Positions 8,622-16,335 of a stretch of 64,000 nt of DNA are shown in pieces. The stretch spans positions 124,001-188,000 of the forward strand of contig CALOFW010000005.1 in NCBI GenBank assembly GCA_942492715.1. Reading direction: 5' to 3'. A program made the translations under genes and the position numbers. The number at the start of each line of letters is the position of its first letter. The stretch's first letter is position 1. This DNA comes from Sva-07 sp942492715 (GTDB taxonomy: Bacteria > Actinomycetota > Acidimicrobiia > Acidimicrobiales > Ilumatobacteraceae). The notes under the pieces are model-generated. The model made no database searches, was not told the DNA's origin, and saw only the letters and a list, made by a program, of their open reading frames with translations.

Positions 8622-9580
8622 AAGACCGCCGAGGCCCCCGGCACCCGCTTGTCGACGACCGCGGCGACAGCATCGAATGAGTGTCGTGCGGCCTCGACCG
8701 GCGTGCCGACGGCGGCGAGTCGCTCCTCGAGCCAGGTGCGCTGCTCGAGGACGATCGTCCGATCGCCGCAGAGCATCGCCGCAGCCCCGGCGGCAACGAT
8801 GTCATCGAGGTCTTCGGTGAACTGTGCGAGCCACGTCGCCGAGCGCACACCATCTGCGAAGTCACCCGTTCCGAGCCACGACAGGGCGTCGCGCACGACC
8901 TGCGCCCGCCGGTAATCGAGGCGCGCCCAGTCACCGTCCATGTCGACGGCGAGCGGTTCGCCCCAGAGCACCTCGTCGAGCACCAACGGCCCGGTCAGGT
9001 CACCGGGTTGTCCGTGGGCGCCGATCGAGCGGGCCCGCGAACCAGACGAGTCGAAGGCCCGACCCCCACAGATGACGCTGTGGCCGGCCTGGCGCGCCAC
9101 CCGGACGGTCCGAGCAGCGCCAGGGAGGTTGGTCGCCAGCGTCACGCTCACCCCCACGACGTCGGCATCGATCTCGTCGAGGTAGTAGCGGAGCTTCACG
9201 GCCGGCATCGCACTTCCGAGATGGATCACTCGCCACCCGTTGGCGGTCATCAGTTCGGTTGCCATCCTCGTCGGCAACGAGTGCAACTCCCCTTCCGCAC
9301 ACACCATCACCACCGTCCCGACATGCTCCCTCGTCTCGAGCCCCACCGCCAGGGACGACAGGACGGACTCCGTGACGAACGTGGCCGAGTGCTCCTCCGC
9401 AACAGTGCACTCGCTGCGCAGCCAGCGCTCACCCACATCGCGCTGCGACGGCGCCAGCAATTGAGTGACGACGCGAAGGCATGACTCGTCACGACCCGCG
9501 AAATCCGTGGCGAGCTCCGCTGCACCAGCGCGATCGCCGCGGAGTGCTGCGGCGGTGTACTCGTCGAGCAAGACGCTCAT
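8615..9580 (-). CDS. Stand-alone cobalamin-binding protein with CarH-type photosensory residues
   Basis: 321 residues. The N-terminal ~75 form a helical bundle of the B12-binding type containing W53, then nine residues, then E63-H64: the Wx9EH motif of adenosyl-B12 photoreceptors such as CarH. The Rossmann-like B12 domain follows (about 86-205) with AEGELHSLPTRMA, in which His100 should be the lower axial ligand, and VGVSVTLAT plus ICGGRAF. The N-terminal MerR-type DNA-binding domain of CarH/LitR is absent. The last ~115 residues match nothing I know. SD GAGGAGGGG precedes ATG 9580. Output is unknown; a B12/light sensor acting on a partner is an inference. Confidence 0.8.
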   Translation of the reverse strand: MSVLLDEYTAAALRGDRAGAAELATDFAGRDESCLRVVTQLLAPSQRDVGERWLRSECTVAEEHSATFVTESVLSSLAVGLETREHVGTVVMVCAEGELHSLPTRMATELMTANGWRVIHLGSAMPAVKLRYYLDEIDADVVGVSVTLATNLPGAARTVRVARQAGHSVICGGRAFDSSGSRARSIGAHGQPGDLTGPLVLDEVLWGEPLAVDMDGDWARLDYRRAQVVRDALSWLGTGDFADGVRSATWLAQFTEDLDDIVAAGAAAMLCGDRTIVLEQRTWLEERLAAVGTPVEAARHSFDAVAAVVDKRVPGASAVFS

Positions 9581-9798
9581 GACCCCTCCTCATCCAGCGA
9601 CCACTCGCCGCGAGGATCAGGATGCCACAAAATGCGGTGCGGGCCGACCGCGACCGCACCGACGCTGGATCCCGGTCGGCGAGCACCGGCGTGAACGTGT
9701 CGATGCCGGCCTCGAGGACGGGCCACGGGACATGTCTCGAAGCTCGATGGCGATCACGGACCGGCCAATCGGTGCTGGGGTGGTCCGTCGCTGCGCGG

Positions 9799-10170
9799 CC
9801 GGGACGACTTGCCGACGCTGCTGTGCTCGGGGCCCCCGATCACGGCACCCGGGGGCACTGTTGGTATCTCGGCGGAGCAGTCGATCCCACCGCCGGTGAG
9901 CATGCGCTGCGGGCGGCGGTCCGGGAGCGGATCGAGCGTGGGTGTGACGTGGTCGAGGTCATGGTCACGGGTGGGTTCCCGACTCCCACTCACCCGATGT
10001 GGTCGCCGCAGTTCTCCCTCGACGATCTGCGGATCATCGTGGACGAGGCGCACCACCACGGTGTCGCGGCGGCAGCTCACTGCCACGGCTCGGCCGGGAT
10101 CGGTCCGGCGAAGCCGCACGACGTGATGACCCGCGCCTTGGCAGAGTTCGTCGGGTGCGGACTCAGCCCT
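9799..10170 (+). pseudogene. Amidohydrolase relic (imidazolonepropionase-like family)
   Basis: One frame reads GHCWYLGGAVDP, then VVEVMVTGGFPTPTHPMWSP, then the metal-type AAHCHGSAGI of amidohydrolases. The N-terminal domain with its HxH motif is missing. Directly after AAHCHGSAGI the frame jumps to DVMTRALAEFVGCGLSP, which in intact relatives lies near the C-terminus, so a central block appears deleted; the true C-terminus is also gone, and the sequence runs into the thioesterase stop at 10163. No usable start precedes the homology. Boundaries are approximate. Confidence 0.65.
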
Positions 10171-10969
10171 TCCAGAAGCGGACGATCACCGACTGGCTGG
10201 CGGTGGCCAGGAGCGTTCCATCCTCCGCGAACATGTGCACGAGGCCGTGTCCGAAGCCGCGCTCGACGGCGTGGACTCGGATGTCCATCAGCACCCAGTC
10301 GGTCGGCACGATCCGGCCGACGCGCAACGTGTTGTCGAGGCTGTTGCCCCCGGCCCGGGCGCCCAGCGCCTGGCCGATGCCCATCGGCACGAAGTCGCCG
10401 AGGATCGCGAGGGTCGTCGCGTCGACGCCGGCGATCACGTCGGGGAGCCGCGCCCACAGCAGCGTCTGGCCGTCGCCGGGCTCCGATCCGTCGAGCCCCT
10501 CGAACGACCGACCCTTGACGAGTCGCTGGTCGAGCCGGTCGTTGATCGTTCCCGACCAGTCGGAGCTGTGGGGGCGGCTCGCACACTCGTCGGGCGCAGG
10601 GATGTCGGTCGGCATCTGCTCCCACTGGCCCGATGCCTCCATCGGCCGATCGCCGAGCGCGGCGTTCACCGTGAGGATCTCTCGGTCGGCGACGTGGCAG
10701 ACGGCGCGGGCCTGGGTGATCTGGTGGCCGTCGACCGCCACGTGCACGTCGATGTCGAGCACCTCGCCCGGTTTCGCGTACGACAAATACTGCGCCGTTG
10801 CCCACACGCACTGGCGCCCCGAGGTTCCCTCCAACGCGGAGATCGCCGCCCCGAGACCGGATCCGCCGAACAGGAAGTTCCCCGTCGTCGAGATGCCCTC
10901 GGTGACCGGCAGCTTCCAGCGAAAGGGGTTGTGCGTCGGTTCGAGTCCGAGAAACGTGCGTGAGTCCAT
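10163..10969 (-). CDS. Acyl-CoA thioesterase, tandem hot-dog (TesB-like)
   Basis: 268 residues. The N-terminal half has FLFGGSGLGAAISALE and QYLSYAKPGEVLDIDV, the hot-dog helix and strand pattern of TesB-like thioesterases; the C-terminal half repeats the fold (GRIVPTDWVLMDIRVHAVERG, followed by HGLVHMFAEDGTLLATASQS). It would hydrolyse acyl-CoA to acid and CoA, chain length unknown. ATG 10969 starts MDSRTFLGLEP; an upstream in-frame start at 10993 would reach into the divergent promoter region. It is divergent to the amidase and close to an acyl-CoA synthetase, consistent with a small acyl/amide catabolic neighbourhood. Confidence 0.82.
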   Translation of the reverse strand: MDSRTFLGLEPTHNPFRWKLPVTEGISTTGNFLFGGSGLGAAISALEGTSGRQCVWATAQYLSYAKPGEVLDIDVHVAVDGHQITQARAVCHVADREILTVNAALGDRPMEASGQWEQMPTDIPAPDECASRPHSSDWSGTINDRLDQRLVKGRSFEGLDGSEPGDGQTLLWARLPDVIAGVDATTLAILGDFVPMGIGQALGARAGGNSLDNTLRVGRIVPTDWVLMDIRVHAVERGFGHGLVHMFAEDGTLLATASQSVIVRFWKG

Positions 10970-10994
10970 GGCGACGACGATCGTAGGCGCCACC

Positions 10995-11000
10995 TACAGT
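10995..11000 (+). promoter_or_regulatory. Predicted -10 element TACAGT
   Basis: TACAGT ends 8 nt before ATG 11009, which is not the amidase start but that of a six-codon reading frame (MGDSNE) whose stop overlaps the amidase start region. Confidence 0.4.
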
Positions 11001-11008
11001 CCGACCTC

Positions 11009-11034
11009 ATGGGTGATTCGAATGAGTGATTCGA
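11009..11034 (+). repeat. 13-bp tandem duplication across the amidase start codon
   Basis: ATGGGTGATTCGA (11009-11021) is followed directly by ATGAGTGATTCGA (11022-11034), identical at 12 of 13 positions. Thirteen is not a multiple of three, so the first ATG is out of frame with the amidase. Confidence 0.85.
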
Positions 11035-12422
11035 CCTGGACGGGCGACGCAGTGGGATTGGTGGAGGCGTTCCGCGCAGGCGAACGCTCGCCGCAGGAGG
11101 AGCTCGAGGCGGTGTTCGCCGCCGTCGACGCCAGCGATCTCAACGCCGTGTGCTTCGAGGATCGAGACGCCGCTCGCGCTGCCGCTGCCGCGGCGGACGT
11201 GTCGTTGCCCTTCGGTGGCGTGCCGATCGGCGTGAAGGAGTTGACGCCGGTGGAAGGGTGGCCCGACACCGAGGCGTCGGTGCCGTTGCGCGACGGCATC
11301 GCCTCGCACACCGCGACGATGGTGCGCCGGATCGTCGAACACGGCGGCGCCGTGCTCGCCGGGCAGACCACGGCGAGCGAGTTCGGCGGCGTCAACCTCA
11401 CCCGCACCAAGCTCCACGGCGCCACGCACAATCCGTGGCAGCACGGCCGCACGCCGGGCGGCTCGTCGGGAGGCTCGGCGTCGGCGGTGGCCGGCGGGAT
11501 CTATCCGATCGCCACCGGGGGTGACGGGGGTGGGTCGATCCGCATCCCCGCCGGCTTCACCGGCCTCGTCGGGTTGAAGGGCACGTTCGGCCGGATTCCC
11601 CGCGGGCCCCACGTGGAGTACGGCAACCTCACGGTGTCGACCGGGTGCATGGCCCGATCGGTGCGCGACACCGCCCGGTGGTTCGACGTCACCAACGGAC
11701 ACGACCCGCGAGACCCGCTCAGCCTGCCGCGCGTCGAGGGGTGGGAGGCCCAGCTGGGCAGCCACCTCGACGCGCTGCGCGGCATGCGCGTCGCGGTGGT
11801 CGACGACTGGGGCGGGGCCACCGTGTCGCCGGTGATGTGGGAGCTGCTCGAGGAGGCGGCCACGATGCTGATCGCCGACTGCGGGCTGCAGCGCGTCGTC
11901 GGTCTCGACACGCACGTCCCGCGCATGGGTGGTGCATGGTCGATCTCCGGCATGATCTCGATCGCCGCGCAGCTCGCTGACAAGTGGCCGGCCTGCGCCG
12001 ACGACCTCACCCCCGAGATGCGCTACGGCCTCGAGGCCACCGACGGCAAGTACGACGCAACCTCGAGAGCACGGATCGAACGACGACGCACCGAGGTCAA
12101 CGAGGCGATGGCCCGGATCTTCGACACGAGCGACGGTGGCGTCGACTTCGTGATCACGGCCACCAACCCGGATGTGGCGTTCGACGCCGAGGGACCGATT
12201 CCCGGCGTGTTCGGCGGCATCGAGGCCGGCCCGGCGAACAACGGCCGCCTGACGTTCCCGGCGAACCTGCACGGCAATCCGGCGATCTCGGTACCCGCTG
12301 GCATGCTGGACGGCCTGCCGATCGGCCTGCAGATCGTCGGGCGGCACTTCAGCGAGCCGCTGCTGCTCGACCTGGCGCTGACGATGGAGCGCAGCCGGCC
12401 CTGGCCGCTGATCGCGCCCTGA
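11022..12422 (+). CDS. Amidase-signature-family amidase
   Basis: 466 residues. The Ser-cisSer-Lys triad is visible: Lys in PIGVKEL, and the two serines in GRTPGGSSGGSASAVAGG and GGDGGGSIRIPAGF. It hydrolyses a C-N amide bond; relatives range from nicotinamidase-like and aryl-amide enzymes to GatA, but there is no GatB/C here, so a catabolic amidase is likelier. ATG 11022 gives MSDSTWTGD; GTG 11013 is an in-frame alternative. The acyl-CoA synthetase follows 47 nt later, so released acids could be activated to CoA thioesters (inference). Confidence 0.9.
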   Translation: MSDSTWTGDAVGLVEAFRAGERSPQEELEAVFAAVDASDLNAVCFEDRDAARAAAAAADVSLPFGGVPIGVKELTPVEGWPDTEASVPLRDGIASHTATMVRRIVEHGGAVLAGQTTASEFGGVNLTRTKLHGATHNPWQHGRTPGGSSGGSASAVAGGIYPIATGGDGGGSIRIPAGFTGLVGLKGTFGRIPRGPHVEYGNLTVSTGCMARSVRDTARWFDVTNGHDPRDPLSLPRVEGWEAQLGSHLDALRGMRVAVVDDWGGATVSPVMWELLEEAATMLIADCGLQRVVGLDTHVPRMGGAWSISGMISIAAQLADKWPACADDLTPEMRYGLEATDGKYDATSRARIERRRTEVNEAMARIFDTSDGGVDFVITATNPDVAFDAEGPIPGVFGGIEAGPANNGRLTFPANLHGNPAISVPAGMLDGLPIGLQIVGRHFSEPLLLDLALTMERSRPWPLIAP

Positions 12423-12456
12423 CCCACCCGGGTCTCGGGGACGAGTCGCCGCCGAA

Positions 12457-12462
12457 TAGGTT
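12457..12462 (+). promoter_or_regulatory. Predicted -10 element TAGGTT
   Basis: TAGGTT ends 7 nt before ATG 12470 of the acyl-CoA synthetase gene. Confidence 0.5.
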
Positions 12463-12469
12463 GCGCACC

Positions 12470-14017
12470 ATGAAGGTGCCTCTGACCGTCAACGACTTCC
12501 TCCGCCGCGCCGAACTCGTCTACCCCGACCGGGTCGCGATCGTCGACGAACCGGACCAACCGGCCGAGTCGTGGGGAACGATCACGTACGCAGAGATGGC
12601 CGACCGGGCACGTGCGATGGGGGCGGCGCTCGACGCGCTGGGCATCGGTGTCGGCGAGCGGGTCGCGATGGTCAGCCACAACTCGGCCCGGCTCCTGACG
12701 GCGCTGTTCGGGGTGTCGGGCTCCGGGCGGGTGCTGGTGCCGATCAACTTCCGTCTCGTCGCCGAGGAGGTCAAGTACATCGTCGCCCACTCCGGCGCTC
12801 GCGTCCTGCTGATCGATCCCGAGCTGGCCGACGCGATGGGCGAGGTCGAGTGCGAACACAAGCTCGTCATCGGCGCCGAGGCCGATGCCGTCATGATGGA
12901 GTTCGGCGTCGAGCCCGAACCCTGGGAGGGTGACGAGGACGCGACAGCGACGATCAACTACACGTCCGGCACGACCGCTCGCCCGAAGGGCGTGCAGCTC
13001 ACCCACCGCAACCTGTGGCTCAATGCGTCAGTGTTCGGCTGGCACATGGGCGTGAGCGATCGCGACGTGTACCTGCACACCCTCCCCCAGTTCCACTGCA
13101 ACGGCTGGGGCATGCTCTATGCCGTCACCGGGATGGGCGCGAAGCACGTGATCATCCGCAAGATCGACGGTGCCGAGATCCTCCGCCGGGTCGAGGAACA
13201 CGGGGTCACCCTGATGTGCGGCGCACCGGCGGTGCTCAACATGGTGCTCGATGCGGCGGCCACGTGGGAGGCCGACACCGGCCGCCCGATTCCGGGACGC
13301 GGCCAGGTGCGCATCGTCGTCGCGGGCGCTCCGCCTCCGACGCGCACGATCGAGCGGACCGAGACCGAACTCGGCTGGGAGTTCGTCCAGATCTACGGCC
13401 TCACCGAGACCACCCCGGTGATCACCATGAACCGGTCCCGCTCGGAATTCGACGACCTCGATCCGGCCGAGCGGGCGGTCAAGCTCAGCCGCGCCGGGGC
13501 ACCGGTGGTGGGATGCACGATGGACGTCAGCAACGACGGGGAGATCCTGGCGCGCGGCAACATGGTGATGGCCGGCTACTGGGAGCAGCCCGACCAGACC
13601 GACGCTGCGATCCACGACGGGTTCTTCCACACCGGCGACGGCGGCTTCATCGACGACGACAACTACGTCACGATCTCCGACCGCAAGAAGGACGTGATCA
13701 TCACCGGCGGCGAGAACGTGTCGTCGATCGAGGTCGAGGACGCGATCTTCCAGCATCCGGAGGTGACCGAGGTCGCGGTGATCGGGATCCCCGACGAGAA
13801 GTGGGGCGAGCTGGTGACGGCGCTCGTGGTGACCTCGCCGGGGAGCCAGCTGACCGAGGCCGACCTGATCGCGTTCACCAAGACCAAGCTGGCGGGTTAC
13901 AAGTGCCCCAAGCGCGTCGAGTTCCGCGACGAGTTGGCCCGCACCGCGACCGGCAAACTCCAGAAGTTCAAGCTCCGCGAGCCCTTCTGGGCCGACGCCA
14001 CCCGCCAGGTCAACTGA
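12470..14017 (+). CDS. AMP-dependent acyl-CoA synthetase/ligase
   Basis: 515 residues of the ANL superfamily. Core motifs are all present: the AMP-binding loop YTSGTTARPKGV, QIYGLTETTP, the hinge-preceding HTGDGGFIDDDNYVTISDRKKD, GGENVSSIEVE, and the C-terminal catalytic lysine in RTATGKLQK. It activates a carboxylic acid to acyl-AMP and then to acyl-CoA. Length and sequence resemble medium-chain or aryl-acid ligases, but the substrate cannot be fixed. Converges on the PLP enzyme with a 6-nt gap. Confidence 0.93.
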   Translation: MKVPLTVNDFLRRAELVYPDRVAIVDEPDQPAESWGTITYAEMADRARAMGAALDALGIGVGERVAMVSHNSARLLTALFGVSGSGRVLVPINFRLVAEEVKYIVAHSGARVLLIDPELADAMGEVECEHKLVIGAEADAVMMEFGVEPEPWEGDEDATATINYTSGTTARPKGVQLTHRNLWLNASVFGWHMGVSDRDVYLHTLPQFHCNGWGMLYAVTGMGAKHVIIRKIDGAEILRRVEEHGVTLMCGAPAVLNMVLDAAATWEADTGRPIPGRGQVRIVVAGAPPPTRTIERTETELGWEFVQIYGLTETTPVITMNRSRSEFDDLDPAERAVKLSRAGAPVVGCTMDVSNDGEILARGNMVMAGYWEQPDQTDAAIHDGFFHTGDGGFIDDDNYVTISDRKKDVIITGGENVSSIEVEDAIFQHPEVTEVAVIGIPDEKWGELVTALVVTSPGSQLTEADLIAFTKTKLAGYKCPKRVEFRDELARTATGKLQKFKLREPFWADATRQVN

Positions 14018-14023
14018 CCGGCG

Positions 14024-15280
14024 TCACTCCAGGGTGGCGTAGTTGGTGCTGCGGTCGTCGGTGTGCGTCCCGACCACGGCGGCGACGCACTCGGCGAGGT
14101 CGGCGAGGTAGTCGTCGATCACGCCGGTGTTCGAGTTGCTGATCGTCGAGTGCAGGCTGTCCGGCGGCGTCTGGCGGTCGTGGAACCACCCCTTGGCGAG
14201 CAGCGCGTCACCGAGTGCGAACATGTCGATCTCCGGCTCGAACATCGGGTCGGCCGCGATCGAGACGAGGTGGAATCGGCCGTCGCCGAGCACCTGGATG
14301 CCGTCGATCGCGGCGACGCCGGCACGGAACGCGTCGGCGTTGACCAGCACCTGGCGGGTGAGGTCGACGTACCCGTCGATGCCGAGATGCGACATCACGG
14401 CCCAGGCACAGGCCATCGGAAGGCCGGAGCGAGTGCCCTGCATGTTCGGCGAGGCGTAGAAGCCGCCGAGCCAGCCATCGAACACGAACGTCTGGTAGGC
14501 CCGCGACTGCTTGTTTCGGTGCAGGATCACCGACACGCCCTTCGGCGCATACCCGAGCTTGTGGATGTCGGCCGAGATCGTGGTGACCCCGTCGACCCGG
14601 AAGTCCCACGGCTTCACCTCGCGTCCGAGCATCTCGGCGAACGGCAGCACGAAGCCACCCATGCAGGCATCGACGTGGCAGTTGGCGCCGAACGACGACG
14701 CCAATGCGGCGATCGCCGGGATGTCGTCCTGCACGCCCTGCGGATACTGCGGCGCGGAGCCGACCACCAGCACGGTGTTCTCGTTGCAGAGGGCCGCCAT
14801 CGCATCGACGTCGGCGGTCCAGTCGTCCCTGACCGGCGCCTTGTGGAGCTTCAGCCCGAAGTTGTGCGCCGCCTTGTGGAACGCAGCATGCGCCGACTCG
14901 GCGACGACCATCTCGGGCGCGGTGATCCCCCGCTCGGCTGCGGCGCGCTCACGGGCCGCGAGGACGCCGCACAGGATCGATTCGGTGCCTCCGCTCGTCA
15001 AGAACCCGGCCACCGCATCGTCGCCGTGCAGGAGATCGGCGGTCCAACCGACGACCTCGGACTGGATCTGGCCGAGCGACGGGAAGGCCTTCGTGTTGAG
15101 GGCGTTCTCGTGCAGGTAGAGACGGGCAGCCTGCTCGGCGACCTCGTGCACCGAGGGCCCTCCGTCGTAGACCATTCCGAACGTGCGACCGTCGGCCCAC
15201 TTGACGTCGTTGACGCGCTTGTCGGTGAGATCGGAGATCACGTCCTCGACCGGACGACGATGCTGCTGCAGTGATGCCAT
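14024..15280 (-). CDS. PLP-dependent lyase/decarboxylase (sphingosine-1-phosphate lyase-like, fold type I)
   Basis: 418 residues. The cofactor lysine sits in ISADIHKLGYAPKG, with FLTSGGTES for phosphate binding and NCHVDACMGGF for the ring-N aspartate. This arrangement is that of group II decarboxylases and sphingosine-1-phosphate lyase-like enzymes. The substrate is not identifiable; actinobacteria carry several orphan members. ATG 15280 starts MASLQQHRRPVEDV. The gene is divergent from the LLM oxidoreductase at 15356. Confidence 0.85.
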   Translation of the reverse strand: MASLQQHRRPVEDVISDLTDKRVNDVKWADGRTFGMVYDGGPSVHEVAEQAARLYLHENALNTKAFPSLGQIQSEVVGWTADLLHGDDAVAGFLTSGGTESILCGVLAARERAAAERGITAPEMVVAESAHAAFHKAAHNFGLKLHKAPVRDDWTADVDAMAALCNENTVLVVGSAPQYPQGVQDDIPAIAALASSFGANCHVDACMGGFVLPFAEMLGREVKPWDFRVDGVTTISADIHKLGYAPKGVSVILHRNKQSRAYQTFVFDGWLGGFYASPNMQGTRSGLPMACAWAVMSHLGIDGYVDLTRQVLVNADAFRAGVAAIDGIQVLGDGRFHLVSIAADPMFEPEIDMFALGDALLAKGWFHDRQTPPDSLHSTISNSNTGVIDDYLADLAECVAAVVGTHTDDRSTNYATLE

Positions 15281-15343
15281 GCCCGACAGTGTCGCGTACG
15301 CGACGCAGGGGCCGCCCGTTCGGGGCGTCACGCGTTGCGCCCG

Positions 15344-15349
15344 TACCCT
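15344..15349 (+). promoter_or_regulatory. Predicted -10 element TACCCT
   Basis: TACCCT ends 6 nt before ATG 15356. Confidence 0.5.
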
Positions 15350-15355
15350 GCTGAG

Positions 15356-16294
15356 ATGCAACTCCACGACCTCCGCATCTTCACCGAACCGCAGCAGGGT
15401 GCGTCGTATCGCGATCTGCTCGCGGTTGCGCAGCGTGCCGAGACGCTCGGCTACGGCGCGTTCTTCCGCAGCGATCACTTCCTCGCGATGGGCGGCGGCG
15501 ACGGTCTCCCCGGTCCCACCGACGCGTGGATCACGCTCGGAGCGATCGCACGGGAGACGTCGACGATCCGGCTCGGCACGCTGGTCACCTCGGCGACCTT
15601 CCGTCTCCCCGGACCGCTCGCCATCGGCGTTGCGCAGGTCGACGACATGTCGGACGGGCGCGTCGAGCTGGGCCTCGGCGCCGGGTGGTACCAGCAGGAG
15701 CACGAGGCGTACGGCATCGAGTTCCCACCGCTGGGCGAGCGCTTCGACCGGTTGGAGGAGCAGCTGGAGATCATCACCGGGATGTGGTCGACGCCGGCCG
15801 GTGACACCTTCGAGTCGCCCGGCGGGCACTACCCGGTCACCGCATCGCCGGCCCTGCCCAAGCCGGTGCAGTCGCCGGTCCCGATCGTCATCGGCGGAGG
15901 CGGACCGAAACGGACGCCGGCGCTGGCGGCCCGATTCGCCACCGAGTTCAACACGCCGTTCGTCTCGCGCGAGTTCTTCGCCACGCAGACCGACCGGGTG
16001 CGCTCGGCCTGCGAGGCGATCGACCGTGATCCGGCCACGATGACGTTCTCCGCGGCGCTCGTGGTGTGCTGCGGTGCCGACGAGGCCGAGGTGGAGCGCC
16101 GCGCCGCTGCCATCGGCCGTGAACCGGCCGAGTTGCGCCAGAACGGAGCGGCCGGGACACCGGAGGAGGTCGTGGAGACGTTGCTCGCCTGGCGCGACGC
16201 GGGCGCGGACCGGGTCTACCTGCAGGTGCTCGAACTCGCCGACCTCGACCACCTCGACCTGGTCGCCAACGAGGTCGCCCCGCACCTCACCTGA
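15356..16294 (+). CDS. LLM-class F420-dependent oxidoreductase
   Basis: 312 residues, luciferase-like barrel. Motifs include LGYGAFFRSDHFLAM, STIRLGTLVTSATFRLPGPLA, GRVELGLGAGWYQQEHEAYG and the phosphate-binding VPIVIGGGGPKRTP. It belongs to the same superfamily as the protein at 7479 but to a different branch (the N-terminal strand reads MQLHDLRIFTEPQ). It is probably F420H2-linked; substrate unknown. ATG 15356 is supported by the promoter spacing, and an ATG at 15335 lies upstream of that promoter hexamer. Confidence 0.9.
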   Translation: MQLHDLRIFTEPQQGASYRDLLAVAQRAETLGYGAFFRSDHFLAMGGGDGLPGPTDAWITLGAIARETSTIRLGTLVTSATFRLPGPLAIGVAQVDDMSDGRVELGLGAGWYQQEHEAYGIEFPPLGERFDRLEEQLEIITGMWSTPAGDTFESPGGHYPVTASPALPKPVQSPVPIVIGGGGPKRTPALAARFATEFNTPFVSREFFATQTDRVRSACEAIDRDPATMTFSAALVVCCGADEAEVERRAAAIGREPAELRQNGAAGTPEEVVETLLAWRDAGADRVYLQVLELADLDHLDLVANEVAPHLT

Positions 16295-16323
16295 TCGAAC
16301 ACGATCTGATCGAACACGGCGGG

Positions 16324-16329
16324 TACGGT
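16324..16329 (+). promoter_or_regulatory. Predicted -10 element TACGGT
   Basis: TACGGT ends 6 nt before ATG 16336. Confidence 0.5.
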
Positions 16330-16335
16330 CGCAAG

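Noticed and set aside
9581..9798. Possible gene between the B12 protein and the amidohydrolase relic
   Set aside because: The open frame is Arg/Ser/Thr-rich with no start signal or homology; I see only the B12 gene's Shine-Dalgarno and probable promoter region.
10938..10948. GGTTCGAGTCC resembles a tRNA T-loop
   Set aside because: It lies inside the thioesterase coding sequence; no matching acceptor, D or anticodon arms can be drawn in the preceding 60 nt.
9999..11021. Open frame continuing upstream of the amidase in the same frame
   Set aside because: It reads through the thioesterase gene on the other strand and its sequence is Arg/Ser/Pro-rich without homology; the amidase family starts near 11022.
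11007..12347. Long open frame antisense to the amidase
   Set aside because: No recognisable domain and low-complexity Arg/His/Gly content; the amidase frame contains all catalytic motifs.
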